From Mayfieldus sp963841445 (GTDB taxonomy: Bacteria; Actinomycetota; Thermoleophilia; Solirubrobacterales; 70-9), in assembly GCA_963841445.1 (NCBI GenBank), contig CAWJCP010000002.1, forward strand, positions 186,001-250,000: a DNA stretch of 64,000 nucleotides, read 5' to 3'. The stretch's first letter is position 1; each line of letters begins with the position of its first letter. Below the pieces are notes generated by a model that was given only the letters and a program-made list of their open reading frames with translations, did not search any database and was not told where the DNA came from. The translations under genes and the position numbers were made by a program. Shown here one piece after another: positions 52,042-60,274 of the stretch.

Positions 52042-53469
52042 TCAGCTTCGCCGTCGCGGCAGGACCTCCTGAAGATGGAAGAAGTACTCGAGCAGGCGGT
52101 CGATCTGCAGGAACTTGTCGATCACCCGTTCGCGGGCCGCCTGCCCGATCGCGGCCGCGCGCTCGGGATCGGCCAAGAGGCTGTCCAGGGCCGCCCCGAC
52201 CGCGGCGAGGTCGCGGGGGTCGTCGACAAGGACGCCGCTCTGGCCGTCGACGATCTGATCCTGAATGCCGCCGACACGGCCGGCGACCACCGGACGCTGC
52301 TTCCACATCGCCTCGGCGACGGTCAGCCCGAAGCCCTCGGCGACGCTCTTTTGAATCACGACGTCGGGGCGGCGCTGAATCGCGTTGACCATCGCCGCGT
52401 TCTCGTCGAGGTCGTCCATCGGCAGGCTGACAAGGTGAACACGCCGGCGCACGTCGGCGGCGAGTTGCGCATAAGCCTCCCGCACGTCCTTCAGCACCTG
52501 CAGTCCCTCGGGGTCGTCGTTCACTGCCGTGACATCCGGCCCGGCGAGAACGAGATGCGAGGCCTGATCCTTGACGTTCTCGGCAAAGCAGCGCAGCACG
52601 CCCAGCGGATCCTTGAGGCGATCCCAGCGCGAAACCTGAGCCAGGGTCGGCGCGCCGGCCGGGAGCCGGGCCTCCTGCACGATTTCGGCCTTGCGGTCGA
52701 CCCGGGCTGGGGTCCCGTCCGCTCGCTGGAAGATCGGGGTTCCCGTTGCTCCATCGGGCCCCAGCCCGATCGTCCCCAGCACGGCCTCGACGGTCTCCGC
52801 GGTCATCTCCTGGTTCTTGGGGGAGAAGGCGTCGATCGTCGGCGCCATGATCCAGATCAGGCGGTCCTCCAGCCCGTCCCAGACGAACTCGCGCCGCGAG
52901 AAGACAAGGGCGTCGGCATCGTCGAGATCGGTGCGGATGAAGTCCCATGCCCGGTGGACAAGCTCGCCGCGCCCGTCGTCACCGACGTGGCAGCGCCAGA
53001 TCACGGCGGCGCCGAGGGCGCGAACTCGCGCCGCCAGGCCCGCGGTCTGGGGGTCGTGCAGGTAGACGACGTCGCCGGCGCGAACTTGCGCCGCCAGGGC
53101 TTCGGCAGACGCAGCCAGGCCGCGCTCGTAGGCCTGATGCTCGGAGGCTCCGAGCGATCCTCCGTCCCCGGCGTTGCCGTGCAAGTTGTTGTGGAGGCGC
53201 TTGGTGATCTCGAAGAACTGCGGATCGCCGGGGATCACCACCCAGCGCACGTCGACACCGGCGCCACGCGCGTAGGCCAAATAGGAGCGCAGCATCTCCG
53301 CCACGCCGCCCCCGCGGGCGGTGGAGTTGACGTGCCAGACGACCCGGCCGGCCAACTGGGTGCGCGCACGAGCGATCTCTGGCTCGATCTCTGCGAACTG
53401 CTCGCCGAGCACCGACCGAAAGCGCTCCAACGGCAGCGACGGAAGGGTTACCTCGCTGAGGTTCGTCAT
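52042..53469 (-). CDS. treT: GT4 glycosyltransferase, trehalose synthase TreT-like
   Basis: The 475-residue protein has the TreT-type N-terminus (VVWHVNSTARGGGVAEMLRSYLAYA) and a GT4 C-terminal domain with QKSVAEGFGLTVAEAMWKQRPVVAGRVGGIQDQI, which holds the conserved EX7E nucleotide-sugar site. TreT makes trehalose from an NDP-glucose and glucose in one step. An insertion around FQRADGTPARVDRK lies between the domains. Start ATG 53469 is preceded by GGAGAGGAA at longer spacing. The promoter has TCGGATG-N20-TAGGGT, fitting a stress-protectant role. Confidence 0.85.
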   Translation of the reverse strand: MTNLSEVTLPSLPLERFRSVLGEQFAEIEPEIARARTQLAGRVVWHVNSTARGGGVAEMLRSYLAYARGAGVDVRWVVIPGDPQFFEITKRLHNNLHGNAGDGGSLGASEHQAYERGLAASAEALAAQVRAGDVVYLHDPQTAGLAARVRALGAAVIWRCHVGDDGRGELVHRAWDFIRTDLDDADALVFSRREFVWDGLEDRLIWIMAPTIDAFSPKNQEMTAETVEAVLGTIGLGPDGATGTPIFQRADGTPARVDRKAEIVQEARLPAGAPTLAQVSRWDRLKDPLGVLRCFAENVKDQASHLVLAGPDVTAVNDDPEGLQVLKDVREAYAQLAADVRRRVHLVSLPMDDLDENAAMVNAIQRRPDVVIQKSVAEGFGLTVAEAMWKQRPVVAGRVGGIQDQIVDGQSGVLVDDPRDLAAVGAALDSLLADPERAAAIGQAARERVIDKFLQIDRLLEYFFHLQEVLPRRRS

Positions 53470-53531
53470 CGCCGCCCGTTTCCTCTCCCATCGCCTGGCT
53501 CCTTTCGCTTGACGCCCGGCTCCCTTCGCGG

Positions 53532-53564
53532 ACCCTAGACCGGGATCCCGCCGGCGGCATCCGA
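53532..53564 (-). promoter_or_regulatory. NCSGATG-N20-TAnnnT promoter of treT
   Basis: On the minus strand TCGGATG (53564-53558), 20 nt, then TAGGGT (53537-53532). The string CATCCGAGGCGCGCCCG at 53558 recurs exactly at 54955, upstream of the next gene on the same strand. Confidence 0.6.
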
Positions 53565-53640
53565 GGCGCGCCCGTAGCTCGCGTCCGTGTTTAGGACGGA
53601 CGGCCTCCAAGTCTGCCGTCATAGCCGGGAGCCGAGGCGG

Positions 53641-54909
53641 TCAACCCTTCGCCCAGCCGGGCGGACCATATGGGTCCAGCGCCATCGGGTCCTCGTGCCA
53701 TTCCGACGGCAGCGCCACCTCGACGTCGATCGAGTGGGGGGGCGGCTCGCGTTCGGTGTGGGCGAGCCCGTGACCGAGCCAGGCGGACAGGTAACGGCCG
53801 GCGACCTTGCGCGGCGGCCACCAGAGGGTATCCGCGGATGCCGTCCCCTCGCCAGTGCCGCCGGTGACCCGGTGCTCCATGTGCAAAGAGTCGTCGCCGG
53901 TAAGCAGCTTGCCGCGGATCACTGGATCAAAGGGCTTGGTCTCGACCGGGGCCCCGAGGGCCGCGGCGATGTGATGCGCCGCCGCGTCGGCCTGCTCGGT
54001 GCCGATGCCCCCGTGCTTGATCGGGAAGTTGGTGCCGTCACCGGCGGCATAGACGTCCTCGACGCCTCGCACCTTGGCGTAGCCGTCGATCGGGATGAAT
54101 CCCTCTCCGTCGGCGGGGATGCCCGCGAGGTTGGGGCCCTCCAGCACGGGCAGCGAGATCATCTGTCCGATCTCGATCCGCTCGTCGTTCGGGGCCAGCA
54201 GAAGCTCGCCACCCGCCGCCTCCTTCACCCACGTCCCGGTTCGGATCTTGATGCGCCGCGCAGCCAGCAGCGAGCCGACTGCTTCGCTCGCCGTGCAGCC
54301 AAAGACGATCAACGGGGCTTGCTCCGGAGTCACGATGCAGCACCTCACGTCGGTCAGCCCCAGCTCGCGCGCCCGCCGCTGGGCCATCAGCGCCAGCTCG
54401 TAGACCGGCAGCGGCCAGGTTCGACCCGCGGGGATAACGAATGCGATCACGCCCGAATCGCTCTCCGCCGTCTCCCGGAGAAGTGAGTCGATCGGCAGCG
54501 GGGATCCATCGGTTCGCAGCGGAATCGCATCCTCAAAGGCGGGGCGAGGGCGGGCGCCGATGCAGAGGATCAGCTTGTCGTAGGACAGCCTCGAGCCATC
54601 CGCCAGGGCGACGTCGTGCTCTTGCGGCCGAACGTCTGCGATGCCCTGCTGAACGAACCTAGCCTCGAGCTCCTCGGCGATCGGCGCCAGCGCCTGCTGC
54701 TCAGCCGGCTGGGATGAAAAGGGCTCCTCGACGATCTCCGGCTTGTAGACGAAATCCGGCTCCGGTGAGAGGAGAGTGATCCGGACTCTGCCGCCGGCGA
54801 GGTCTCGCAGCGCCATCAGCGCCTCGAGCCCGGCGATCCCCCCGCCGGCGATCAGGACATTCGCCTCGGGTTCGGAATTCTCGTTCACCAAGCCGGCGCC
54901 AGCTTGCAT
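53641..54909 (-). CDS. NAD(P)/FAD-dependent oxidoreductase
   Basis: The 422-residue flavoprotein is the third paralog of the type seen at 21838 and 24713: NVLIAGGGIAGLEALMAL, PDFVYKPEIVEEPF, and AAGDGTNFPIKHGGIGTEQADAAA. It resembles NDH-2/SQR enzymes but lacks an obvious redox cysteine pair. AAGGAGAACG precedes ATG 54909. The upstream region has TCGGATG-N19-TAACGT. Electron partners are unknown; a membrane quinone is likely from the family. Confidence 0.87.
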   Translation of the reverse strand: MQAGAGLVNENSEPEANVLIAGGGIAGLEALMALRDLAGGRVRITLLSPEPDFVYKPEIVEEPFSSQPAEQQALAPIAEELEARFVQQGIADVRPQEHDVALADGSRLSYDKLILCIGARPRPAFEDAIPLRTDGSPLPIDSLLRETAESDSGVIAFVIPAGRTWPLPVYELALMAQRRARELGLTDVRCCIVTPEQAPLIVFGCTASEAVGSLLAARRIKIRTGTWVKEAAGGELLLAPNDERIEIGQMISLPVLEGPNLAGIPADGEGFIPIDGYAKVRGVEDVYAAGDGTNFPIKHGGIGTEQADAAAHHIAAALGAPVETKPFDPVIRGKLLTGDDSLHMEHRVTGGTGEGTASADTLWWPPRKVAGRYLSAWLGHGLAHTEREPPPHSIDVEVALPSEWHEDPMALDPYGPPGWAKG

Positions 54910-54929
54910 CGTTCTCCTTTCGCCCGCAA

Positions 54930-54961
54930 ACGTTAGTCGAGAGAGGGCAGGGTGCATCCGA
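54930..54961 (-). promoter_or_regulatory. NCSGATG-N19-TAnnnT promoter
   Basis: On the minus strand TCGGATG (54961-54955), 19 nt, then TAACGT (54935-54930), upstream of ATG 54909. Confidence 0.5.
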
Positions 54962-55088
54962 GGCGCGCCCGGAGATCGATCCGTATTTGGCCGTCGCCGA
55001 CACCGAATCAACCCATACGCGGTTGCTCTTTACCGGTCCGATTTCCGGGGCCTCGTCGTCGACCCGCTGCTCATACCGCTTCACTAAT

Positions 55089-55114
55089 TCACAATGGTTT
55101 AATTGTGATAGGTT
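55089..55114 (+). promoter_or_regulatory. ArsR operator and promoter
   Basis: TCACAAT (55089-55095) and ATTGTGA (55102-55108) are perfect 7-bp arms around 6 nt, touching the TAGGTT -10 box (55109-55114), which is 8 nt before ATG 55123. A bound dimer would block polymerase, the usual ArsR autorepression layout. The AT-rich sequence stands out in this GC-rich window. Confidence 0.65.
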
Positions 55115-55122
55115 GTCGGCTG

Positions 55123-55473
55123 ATGGCTCCTGCAACCGCACTTCCCCATCCACTTCCGACGCCACTGCTGGAGCGCATTGCCGAGCGCTTCCGGGTGCTG
55201 GGAGAGCCGATGCGGATCAGGCTGTTGGAGGAGCTGAAGCGCGGGGAAGCGACAGTGCAAGAGCTGCAGGAGACCAGTGGCGCCTCGCAGCAGAACGTGT
55301 CCAGGCATCTGGGGGTGCTTCTGCGGGCCGGGATCGTCGGGCGCCGCAAGCGAGGCACCTTCTCGGTCTACTCGATTGCCGATCCGATGGTCTTCGAGCT
55401 TTGTGAGCAGGTCTGCGGAGGCATGCGCCGCGAGCTCGACGAGCTCGGCGCTCTACTGGAGGCAGGCAGCTGA
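55123..55473 (+). CDS. ArsR-family repressor
   Basis: The 116-residue protein is a winged-helix ArsR/SmtB repressor (RFRVLGEPMRIRLLEELKRGEATVQELQETSGASQQNVSRHL, with helix-turn-helix at about 50-75). Its only cysteines are in FELCEQVCGG near the C-terminus, so a CxxxC thiol or metal switch is possible. SqrR/BigR-type persulfide sensors also act through cysteines, but the pair positions differ. It probably controls its own operon with the DUF2892 and MMPL genes. A palindromic operator covers its promoter. Confidence 0.9.
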   Translation: MAPATALPHPLPTPLLERIAERFRVLGEPMRIRLLEELKRGEATVQELQETSGASQQNVSRHLGVLLRAGIVGRRKRGTFSVYSIADPMVFELCEQVCGGMRRELDELGALLEAGS

Positions 55474-55474
55474 C

Positions 55475-55726
55475 GTGTATCGCCTCTCGAGCCAGACGAC
55501 TCGCTGGCCGCTGGAGCGGGTGCTCTTCGCGCTGGCTGGGACCGTCACCCTCGCGAGCGTGCTCCTGGTCGTCCTGATCTCTCCCTGGTTTCTGTTGCTG
55601 ACCGGCTTCGTCGGCGTCAACCAGTGGCTCTACGTGGTGATCGGCGCCTGCCCCGCCTCGCTGGCCCTGAAGCGCGCATTCGGTCTGCGCTCGCTGATCT
55701 ACCCCTCTTGCGGCAGGGAGATCTGA
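55475..55726 (+). CDS. DUF2892 (YgaP-like) membrane protein
   Basis: The 83-residue protein has two membrane helices (RVLFALAGTVTLASVLLVVLI and SPWFLLLTGFVGVNQWLYVVIG) followed by ACPASLALKRAFGLR, matching the DUF2892 domain found alone or fused to rhodanese in YgaP. GTG 55475 follows the arsR stop by 1 nt. In other bacteria DUF2892 genes often follow sulfur-responsive ArsR regulators, which suggests a sulfide or persulfide link here. Confidence 0.82.
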   Translation: MYRLSSQTTRWPLERVLFALAGTVTLASVLLVVLISPWFLLLTGFVGVNQWLYVVIGACPASLALKRAFGLRSLIYPSCGREI

Positions 55727-57834
55727 TCGCGCCCTTCGGACCGGTGGGCCGGCTCGGCCGCTACACCGCGACCCACTTTCGGGTCGTGCTGGCGGTTTGG
55801 GCGGTCGTCGCTGTGGGCCTCGGTCTCTTTGCGCCTCGCGTGGAGAAGGCCCTCTCGGGCGCCGGCTGGGAGACGACGGCGTCGCAATCGGTGCAGGCGC
55901 GAAAGCTGATCGACGAGAACTTCCGGGGGCTCTCCAGCTACGGGCTGATGACCGTGCTTCACTCCCCGGCGAGCACGGTCAAGGACCCAGCATTCGCGTC
56001 CAGGACCGCTGCGGTGAAGCGCCTGCTTCGCGCCGATCCCGCGGTGCGCACCGTGGTCGCGCCGCAGGAGGGCGCTTCGATCTCGCCCGACGGGCACACG
56101 GCGATCGTCGAGGCCGGAGCCGCCCGCGACTCCAACGCGATGGTGCGGGCAGCCGAGCGGCTCAAGGGCCCCCTCAATGGGCTGAGCCGCGCGGGCGTCG
56201 ATGTCCATCTGACCGGCGCCGCCGGCATGTGGTCGGACTTCAACGCCGCCAACAAGAATGCGATGCTTCGCTCGGAGGTCATCTCCTGGCCGGTGACGCT
56301 GGCGATCATGCTCCTCGCATTCGGCTCGCTGGTCGCCGCGGGCCTGCCCTTGATGCTGACCATGGTCGGCCTGCTGGCCGCCGCGGGATCCCTCTACCTC
56401 GGCACCCAGGTGCTGCCGATCTCGATCTGGGCGATGAACTTCGCCCTGATGTTCGCCCTGGCGCTCGGCATCGACTACGCGCTCTTCGTCGTCTATCGCT
56501 TCCGCGGCGCCTTCTTCGGCTCCCGCCTCGACGCGGTCGAAGCCACGGCGCAGACGATGGACACCGCCGGCAAGGCGGTGCTGTTCTCCGGGCTCACCGT
56601 GCTGATCTCGCTGACCGCGGTGATGCTCGTGCCCAGCCCGGCATTTCGCTCGATGAGCCTCGGGATCATGCTCGCGGTCCTCTTCGTTCTAGCGGCGACG
56701 CTCACCTTGCTGCCCGCGGTGCTCGCCAAGCTTGGTCCTCGCGTCGACCGGCTCTCGCTCCCCTGGGCGCACTCGGGCGAGCACCGCTCGGCGCGGTTCG
56801 CGGCCTGGGGCGAGCGGCTGTGGCGGCGGCCGCTCGTCTACGGGGGGTTCGCCCTCGCCTTGCTCCTGGCCCTCGCCTTCCCGGTGACCCAGCTGCGGAC
56901 CGCGATGCCGTCGATCAAGGTCGTTCCACCTGGCGACTCCTCAAGAGTCGGCTACACCCAGGTCCAGGCGGCGATGGGCCCCGGGTCCACCGGCCCGCTG
57001 CAGATCCTGGCGCCGAAGGGCCAAGCGCGCCGGGTCGCGGCGGTGGCCAGGGCCGACTCCGGCGTCGCCCGGGTACTGGCGGCGCAGCGGGGCGGCGGCG
57101 GCCTGGTCATGGTCACAGCGGTGCCCGACCAGGACCCCTCGAGCCCGGCCGTGGGCGCCACCATAGATCGCCTGCGATCGGCGCTGCCGGCCAACGCGAT
57201 GGTGGGAGGGGCGGTGGCGGAGAACCACGACCTCGAGGCTGCCCTCTCGGCAAAGACACCGCTGGTGATCGGCGTGGTGCTCGGGCTCGGCTTCCTGCTC
57301 CTGCTCTTCGCCCTGCAGGCGCCGCTGATCGCAGCGGTCGGGGTCCTGACGAACCTGCTCGCCACCGGAGCCGCCTTCGGCGTCGCCAAGTGGATCTTCC
57401 AGGACGGTGCGCTTCACTCGCTGCTCGGCTTCCAGCCCCAGGGCTTCCTGGACGCCTGGGGCCCGGTGTTCTTCTTCGCGATGATCTTCGCGATCTCGAT
57501 GGATTACACGGTTTTCCTGCTCTCCTCGGCGAAGGAGCATTGGGATCGCAGCCACGATCCGAAGCAGGCGATGGTTGGCGGCCTCGCCCATTCTGGGCGA
57601 GTCATCTTCGCCGCCGCCGCCGTGATGGTCGCTGTGTTCTTCACCTTCGCGCTCTCCGGCCCGTTGCCCCCGAAGGAGATGGGGGTGATCCTGGGCATCG
57701 CGGTGTTGCTCGACGCGATGCTTGTCCGCCTCGTGTTGATGCCCGTCCTGCTGCGCCTCCTGGGTCGCTGGGCCTGGTACCTGCCCTCTTGGGCGCACCG
57801 CGTGCTGCCGGCTGTGCGCTTCGGACATACCTGA
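55708..57834 (+). CDS. MMPL/RND-family transporter
   Basis: About 700 residues with two repeats of MMPL design: an N-terminal helix (FRVVLAVWAVVAVGLGLF), a large outer domain, then five helices (from WPVTLAIMLLAFGSLV), repeated in the second half (from TPLVIGVVLGLGFLLLLFAL). The charged motif in helix four is LALGIDYALFVVYRFRG and its counterpart AISMDYTVFLLSSAKE, the proton-relay aspartates of the family. MMPL proteins export lipids or hydrophobic compounds. The start is uncertain: TTG 55708, CTG 55723 overlapping the DUF2892 stop, or GTG 55744. Confidence 0.87.
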   Translation: MRQGDLIAPFGPVGRLGRYTATHFRVVLAVWAVVAVGLGLFAPRVEKALSGAGWETTASQSVQARKLIDENFRGLSSYGLMTVLHSPASTVKDPAFASRTAAVKRLLRADPAVRTVVAPQEGASISPDGHTAIVEAGAARDSNAMVRAAERLKGPLNGLSRAGVDVHLTGAAGMWSDFNAANKNAMLRSEVISWPVTLAIMLLAFGSLVAAGLPLMLTMVGLLAAAGSLYLGTQVLPISIWAMNFALMFALALGIDYALFVVYRFRGAFFGSRLDAVEATAQTMDTAGKAVLFSGLTVLISLTAVMLVPSPAFRSMSLGIMLAVLFVLAATLTLLPAVLAKLGPRVDRLSLPWAHSGEHRSARFAAWGERLWRRPLVYGGFALALLLALAFPVTQLRTAMPSIKVVPPGDSSRVGYTQVQAAMGPGSTGPLQILAPKGQARRVAAVARADSGVARVLAAQRGGGGLVMVTAVPDQDPSSPAVGATIDRLRSALPANAMVGGAVAENHDLEAALSAKTPLVIGVVLGLGFLLLLFALQAPLIAAVGVLTNLLATGAAFGVAKWIFQDGALHSLLGFQPQGFLDAWGPVFFFAMIFAISMDYTVFLLSSAKEHWDRSHDPKQAMVGGLAHSGRVIFAAAAVMVAVFFTFALSGPLPPKEMGVILGIAVLLDAMLVRLVLMPVLLRLLGRWAWYLPSWAHRVLPAVRFGHT

Positions 57835-57891
57835 GGCGACGGACTGCGCCGGCGCGCCGCATCGGGCGCCGCTTCGATTTGCGGGTTTTCT

Positions 57892-57925
57892 ACGGATGGG
57901 GAGCCGCCGTCGGCCGCATTAGACT
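57892..57925 (+). promoter_or_regulatory. NCSGATG-N21-TAnnnT promoter of norZ
   Basis: ACGGATG (57892-57898), 21 nt, then TAGACT (57920-57925), 9 nt before TTG 57935. The spacing is one longer than in most copies of the motif. Confidence 0.5.
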
Positions 57926-57934
57926 CGTCGCGCT

Positions 57935-60274
57935 TTGGAGGGGTCGGAAGCTGAATCGAGGGGCGAGGCGGCCGCGCAGCGACGCGGGCTGCTCGTCTCC
58001 AAGGGCTGGGTGCAGGCGACGCTCTTGGTGGTCCTGTTCGGGTTCCTCGTCCTCGGGATCCTCGCCTACCAGAGCTACACCAGCGACCCCCCGATTGCCG
58101 CCAAGGTCGTCGACCCAGGGGGGCGGACGCTGTTCACGCGCGCCGACGTGCACGCCGGGGAGCGGGTCTTCCTGCGCAACGGCCTGATGGAGTACGGCTC
58201 GATCTTCGGTCACGGCGCCTACCTGGGCCCCGACTTCACCGACGATTACCTGCACCGCGCAGCTCTCTCGGTTCGCGACCGCTACGGCGGTCCGCGCTCG
58301 GACCGCGCGACCCAGAAGACGATCGACGACTTCCAGGCCAACCGCTACGACGCGGCGACCGACACGATCACCTACAGCGCCGCCCAGGCTGCGGCGTTCA
58401 GCAAGCTGCGCCGCCACTACGCCAGCTACTTCGGCGACCCAACGACGCAATACGGGCTGCGCCCCGACGCGATCACCGACCCGCAGAGCATCAAGCAGCT
58501 GACCGCCTTCTTCAGCTGGACGGCCTGGTCGGCGGCCGCGCGGCGTCCTGGGCACGCCTACTCCTACACCAACAACTGGCCGCCGGAGAAGCTGGTCGAC
58601 AACGCCCCGACCGCCAATGTCGTGCTCTGGAGCGTCGTCTCGCTGATCGCGCTACTGGGCGGGATCGGCCTCCTCTTCGGCGCCTTCGGGCGCTGGGACT
58701 TCCTCGGCTGGCGCGGACGTGAGCAAACGACGCTTTCGTTCCGGCTGCCCGGCGACGTCGCGCTGACGCCCGCCCAGCGCGCGACCGCCTGGTTCTTCTT
58801 GGTCATGGCGCTGCTGTTCCTGATCCAGACCCTGGTCGGGGCGGCCTCGCAGCACTACCGCGCCGAGCTCGGCGACTTCTTCGGCTTCGACCTGGCCAAG
58901 GCCTTTCCCTACAACCTGGTTCGCACCTACCACGTGCAGCTGGCGATCTTCTTCGTCTCCAGCTCCTACCTGGCGGCCGGCATCTTCCTGGTCCCGATGA
59001 TCGCCGGGCGCGAGCCCAAGGGCCAGCACTGGCTCGCCTACGGCCTGCTCGGGGCGGTCGCCCTGGTCGTCTTCGGGAGCCTCGCCGGCGAGTTCGCCGG
59101 CATTCACGGCTGGCTGAGCACGATCGGCGGCTGGTTCGGCGCCCAGGGCTTCGAGTACCTCGACCTGGGGCGCTTCTGGCAGGTGCTGCTGGTGATCGGG
59201 CTCTTCGCCTGGGTTGCGATCCTCTACCGCGGCCTGCGCGGCCGCCTCCGCCACGAGCACATGGGCAACATGCCCTGGCTGTTCTTCTTCGCCGCGCTGG
59301 CGATCCCGGCCTTCTATGCGGTCGGCCTGCTGACCCACACCACCGAGAGCTTCACGGTCGCCGACTTCTGGCGCTTCTGGGTCGTGCACCTCTGGGTCGA
59401 GGACTTCCTCGAGCTGTTCACGACCGTGATGGTGGCCTACGTCTTCGTCCTGCTCGGGGTGGTGCGCGAGCGCGTCGCCCTGACCGTGATCTTCCTCGAC
59501 ATCCTGCTCTATTCGGCCGGCGGGGTGATTGGGACCATGCACCACCTCTACTTCTCCGGCGAGCCGGCCCAGCACATGGCGCTCGGCGCCGTCTTCTCGG
59601 CCGCCGAGGTGATCCCGCTGACCTTCCTCACCGTCGAGGCCTGGAGCTTCCTGCAGCTCGGAGCCCGGCAGGAGTCGCGCTCGAAGACGCCTTTCCCGCA
59701 CCGCTGGGCGGTGATGTTCCTGGTCGCCGTCGGCTTCTGGAACTTCCTCGGCGCCGGGATCTTCGGCTTCCTGATCAACCTGCCGATCGTCTCCTACTTC
59801 GAGATCGGCACCGCGCTGACCGCAAACCACGGGCACGCGGCGATGATGGGCGTGTACGGGATGCTGGCGGTGGGGCTGGCGCTCTTCTGCCTGCGCTACT
59901 TGATCCCTGACGACAAGTGGCCTGATCGGGCGGCCAAGACGAGCTTTTGGTCGCTCAACATCGGGCTCGCTTGGATGTGCTTCGCGGACCTGTTCCCGCT
60001 CGGGTTGATCCAGCTCTACAAGTCGGTGGGCAGCAGCTACTACGACGCCCGAACGCTGAAGTTCCTCACCAACTCGACCAACACCGCGATCGAGTGGTTG
60101 CGCTTCCCCGGCGACGTGCTGTTCATCGTCGGCGGCGTCTTGCCGCTGCTCTACATCTGCTGGATCGGCGTCCGCTACCGGGTCGCCCAGGTGACGCTCG
60201 ACGAGCCCGACGACATCCTCTTCACCGATGTCAGCGAGCCCACCGAGGGCGCGACCGCGGCGGCGCAGCCATGA
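57935..60274 (+). CDS. norZ: Quinol-dependent nitric oxide reductase
   Basis: The 779-residue protein is a single-chain qNOR that reduces NO to N2O with quinol electrons in the membrane. The N-terminal part (about 25-215) has a helix and an outer domain with ERVFLRNGLMEYGSIFGHGAYLGPDFT. Helices with heme and FeB histidines follow (VRTYHVQLAIFFV, HLWVEDFLELF, GTMHHLYFSGEP, TANHGHAAMMGVYG). It would detoxify NO or support anaerobic respiration. The start is TTG 57935. Its stop overlaps the next gene by 4 nt. The NCSGATG promoter ties it to the stress regulon, consistent with an NO- or O2-sensing kinase. Confidence 0.93.
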   Translation: MEGSEAESRGEAAAQRRGLLVSKGWVQATLLVVLFGFLVLGILAYQSYTSDPPIAAKVVDPGGRTLFTRADVHAGERVFLRNGLMEYGSIFGHGAYLGPDFTDDYLHRAALSVRDRYGGPRSDRATQKTIDDFQANRYDAATDTITYSAAQAAAFSKLRRHYASYFGDPTTQYGLRPDAITDPQSIKQLTAFFSWTAWSAAARRPGHAYSYTNNWPPEKLVDNAPTANVVLWSVVSLIALLGGIGLLFGAFGRWDFLGWRGREQTTLSFRLPGDVALTPAQRATAWFFLVMALLFLIQTLVGAASQHYRAELGDFFGFDLAKAFPYNLVRTYHVQLAIFFVSSSYLAAGIFLVPMIAGREPKGQHWLAYGLLGAVALVVFGSLAGEFAGIHGWLSTIGGWFGAQGFEYLDLGRFWQVLLVIGLFAWVAILYRGLRGRLRHEHMGNMPWLFFFAALAIPAFYAVGLLTHTTESFTVADFWRFWVVHLWVEDFLELFTTVMVAYVFVLLGVVRERVALTVIFLDILLYSAGGVIGTMHHLYFSGEPAQHMALGAVFSAAEVIPLTFLTVEAWSFLQLGARQESRSKTPFPHRWAVMFLVAVGFWNFLGAGIFGFLINLPIVSYFEIGTALTANHGHAAMMGVYGMLAVGLALFCLRYLIPDDKWPDRAAKTSFWSLNIGLAWMCFADLFPLGLIQLYKSVGSSYYDARTLKFLTNSTNTAIEWLRFPGDVLFIVGGVLPLLYICWIGVRYRVAQVTLDEPDDILFTDVSEPTEGATAAAQP

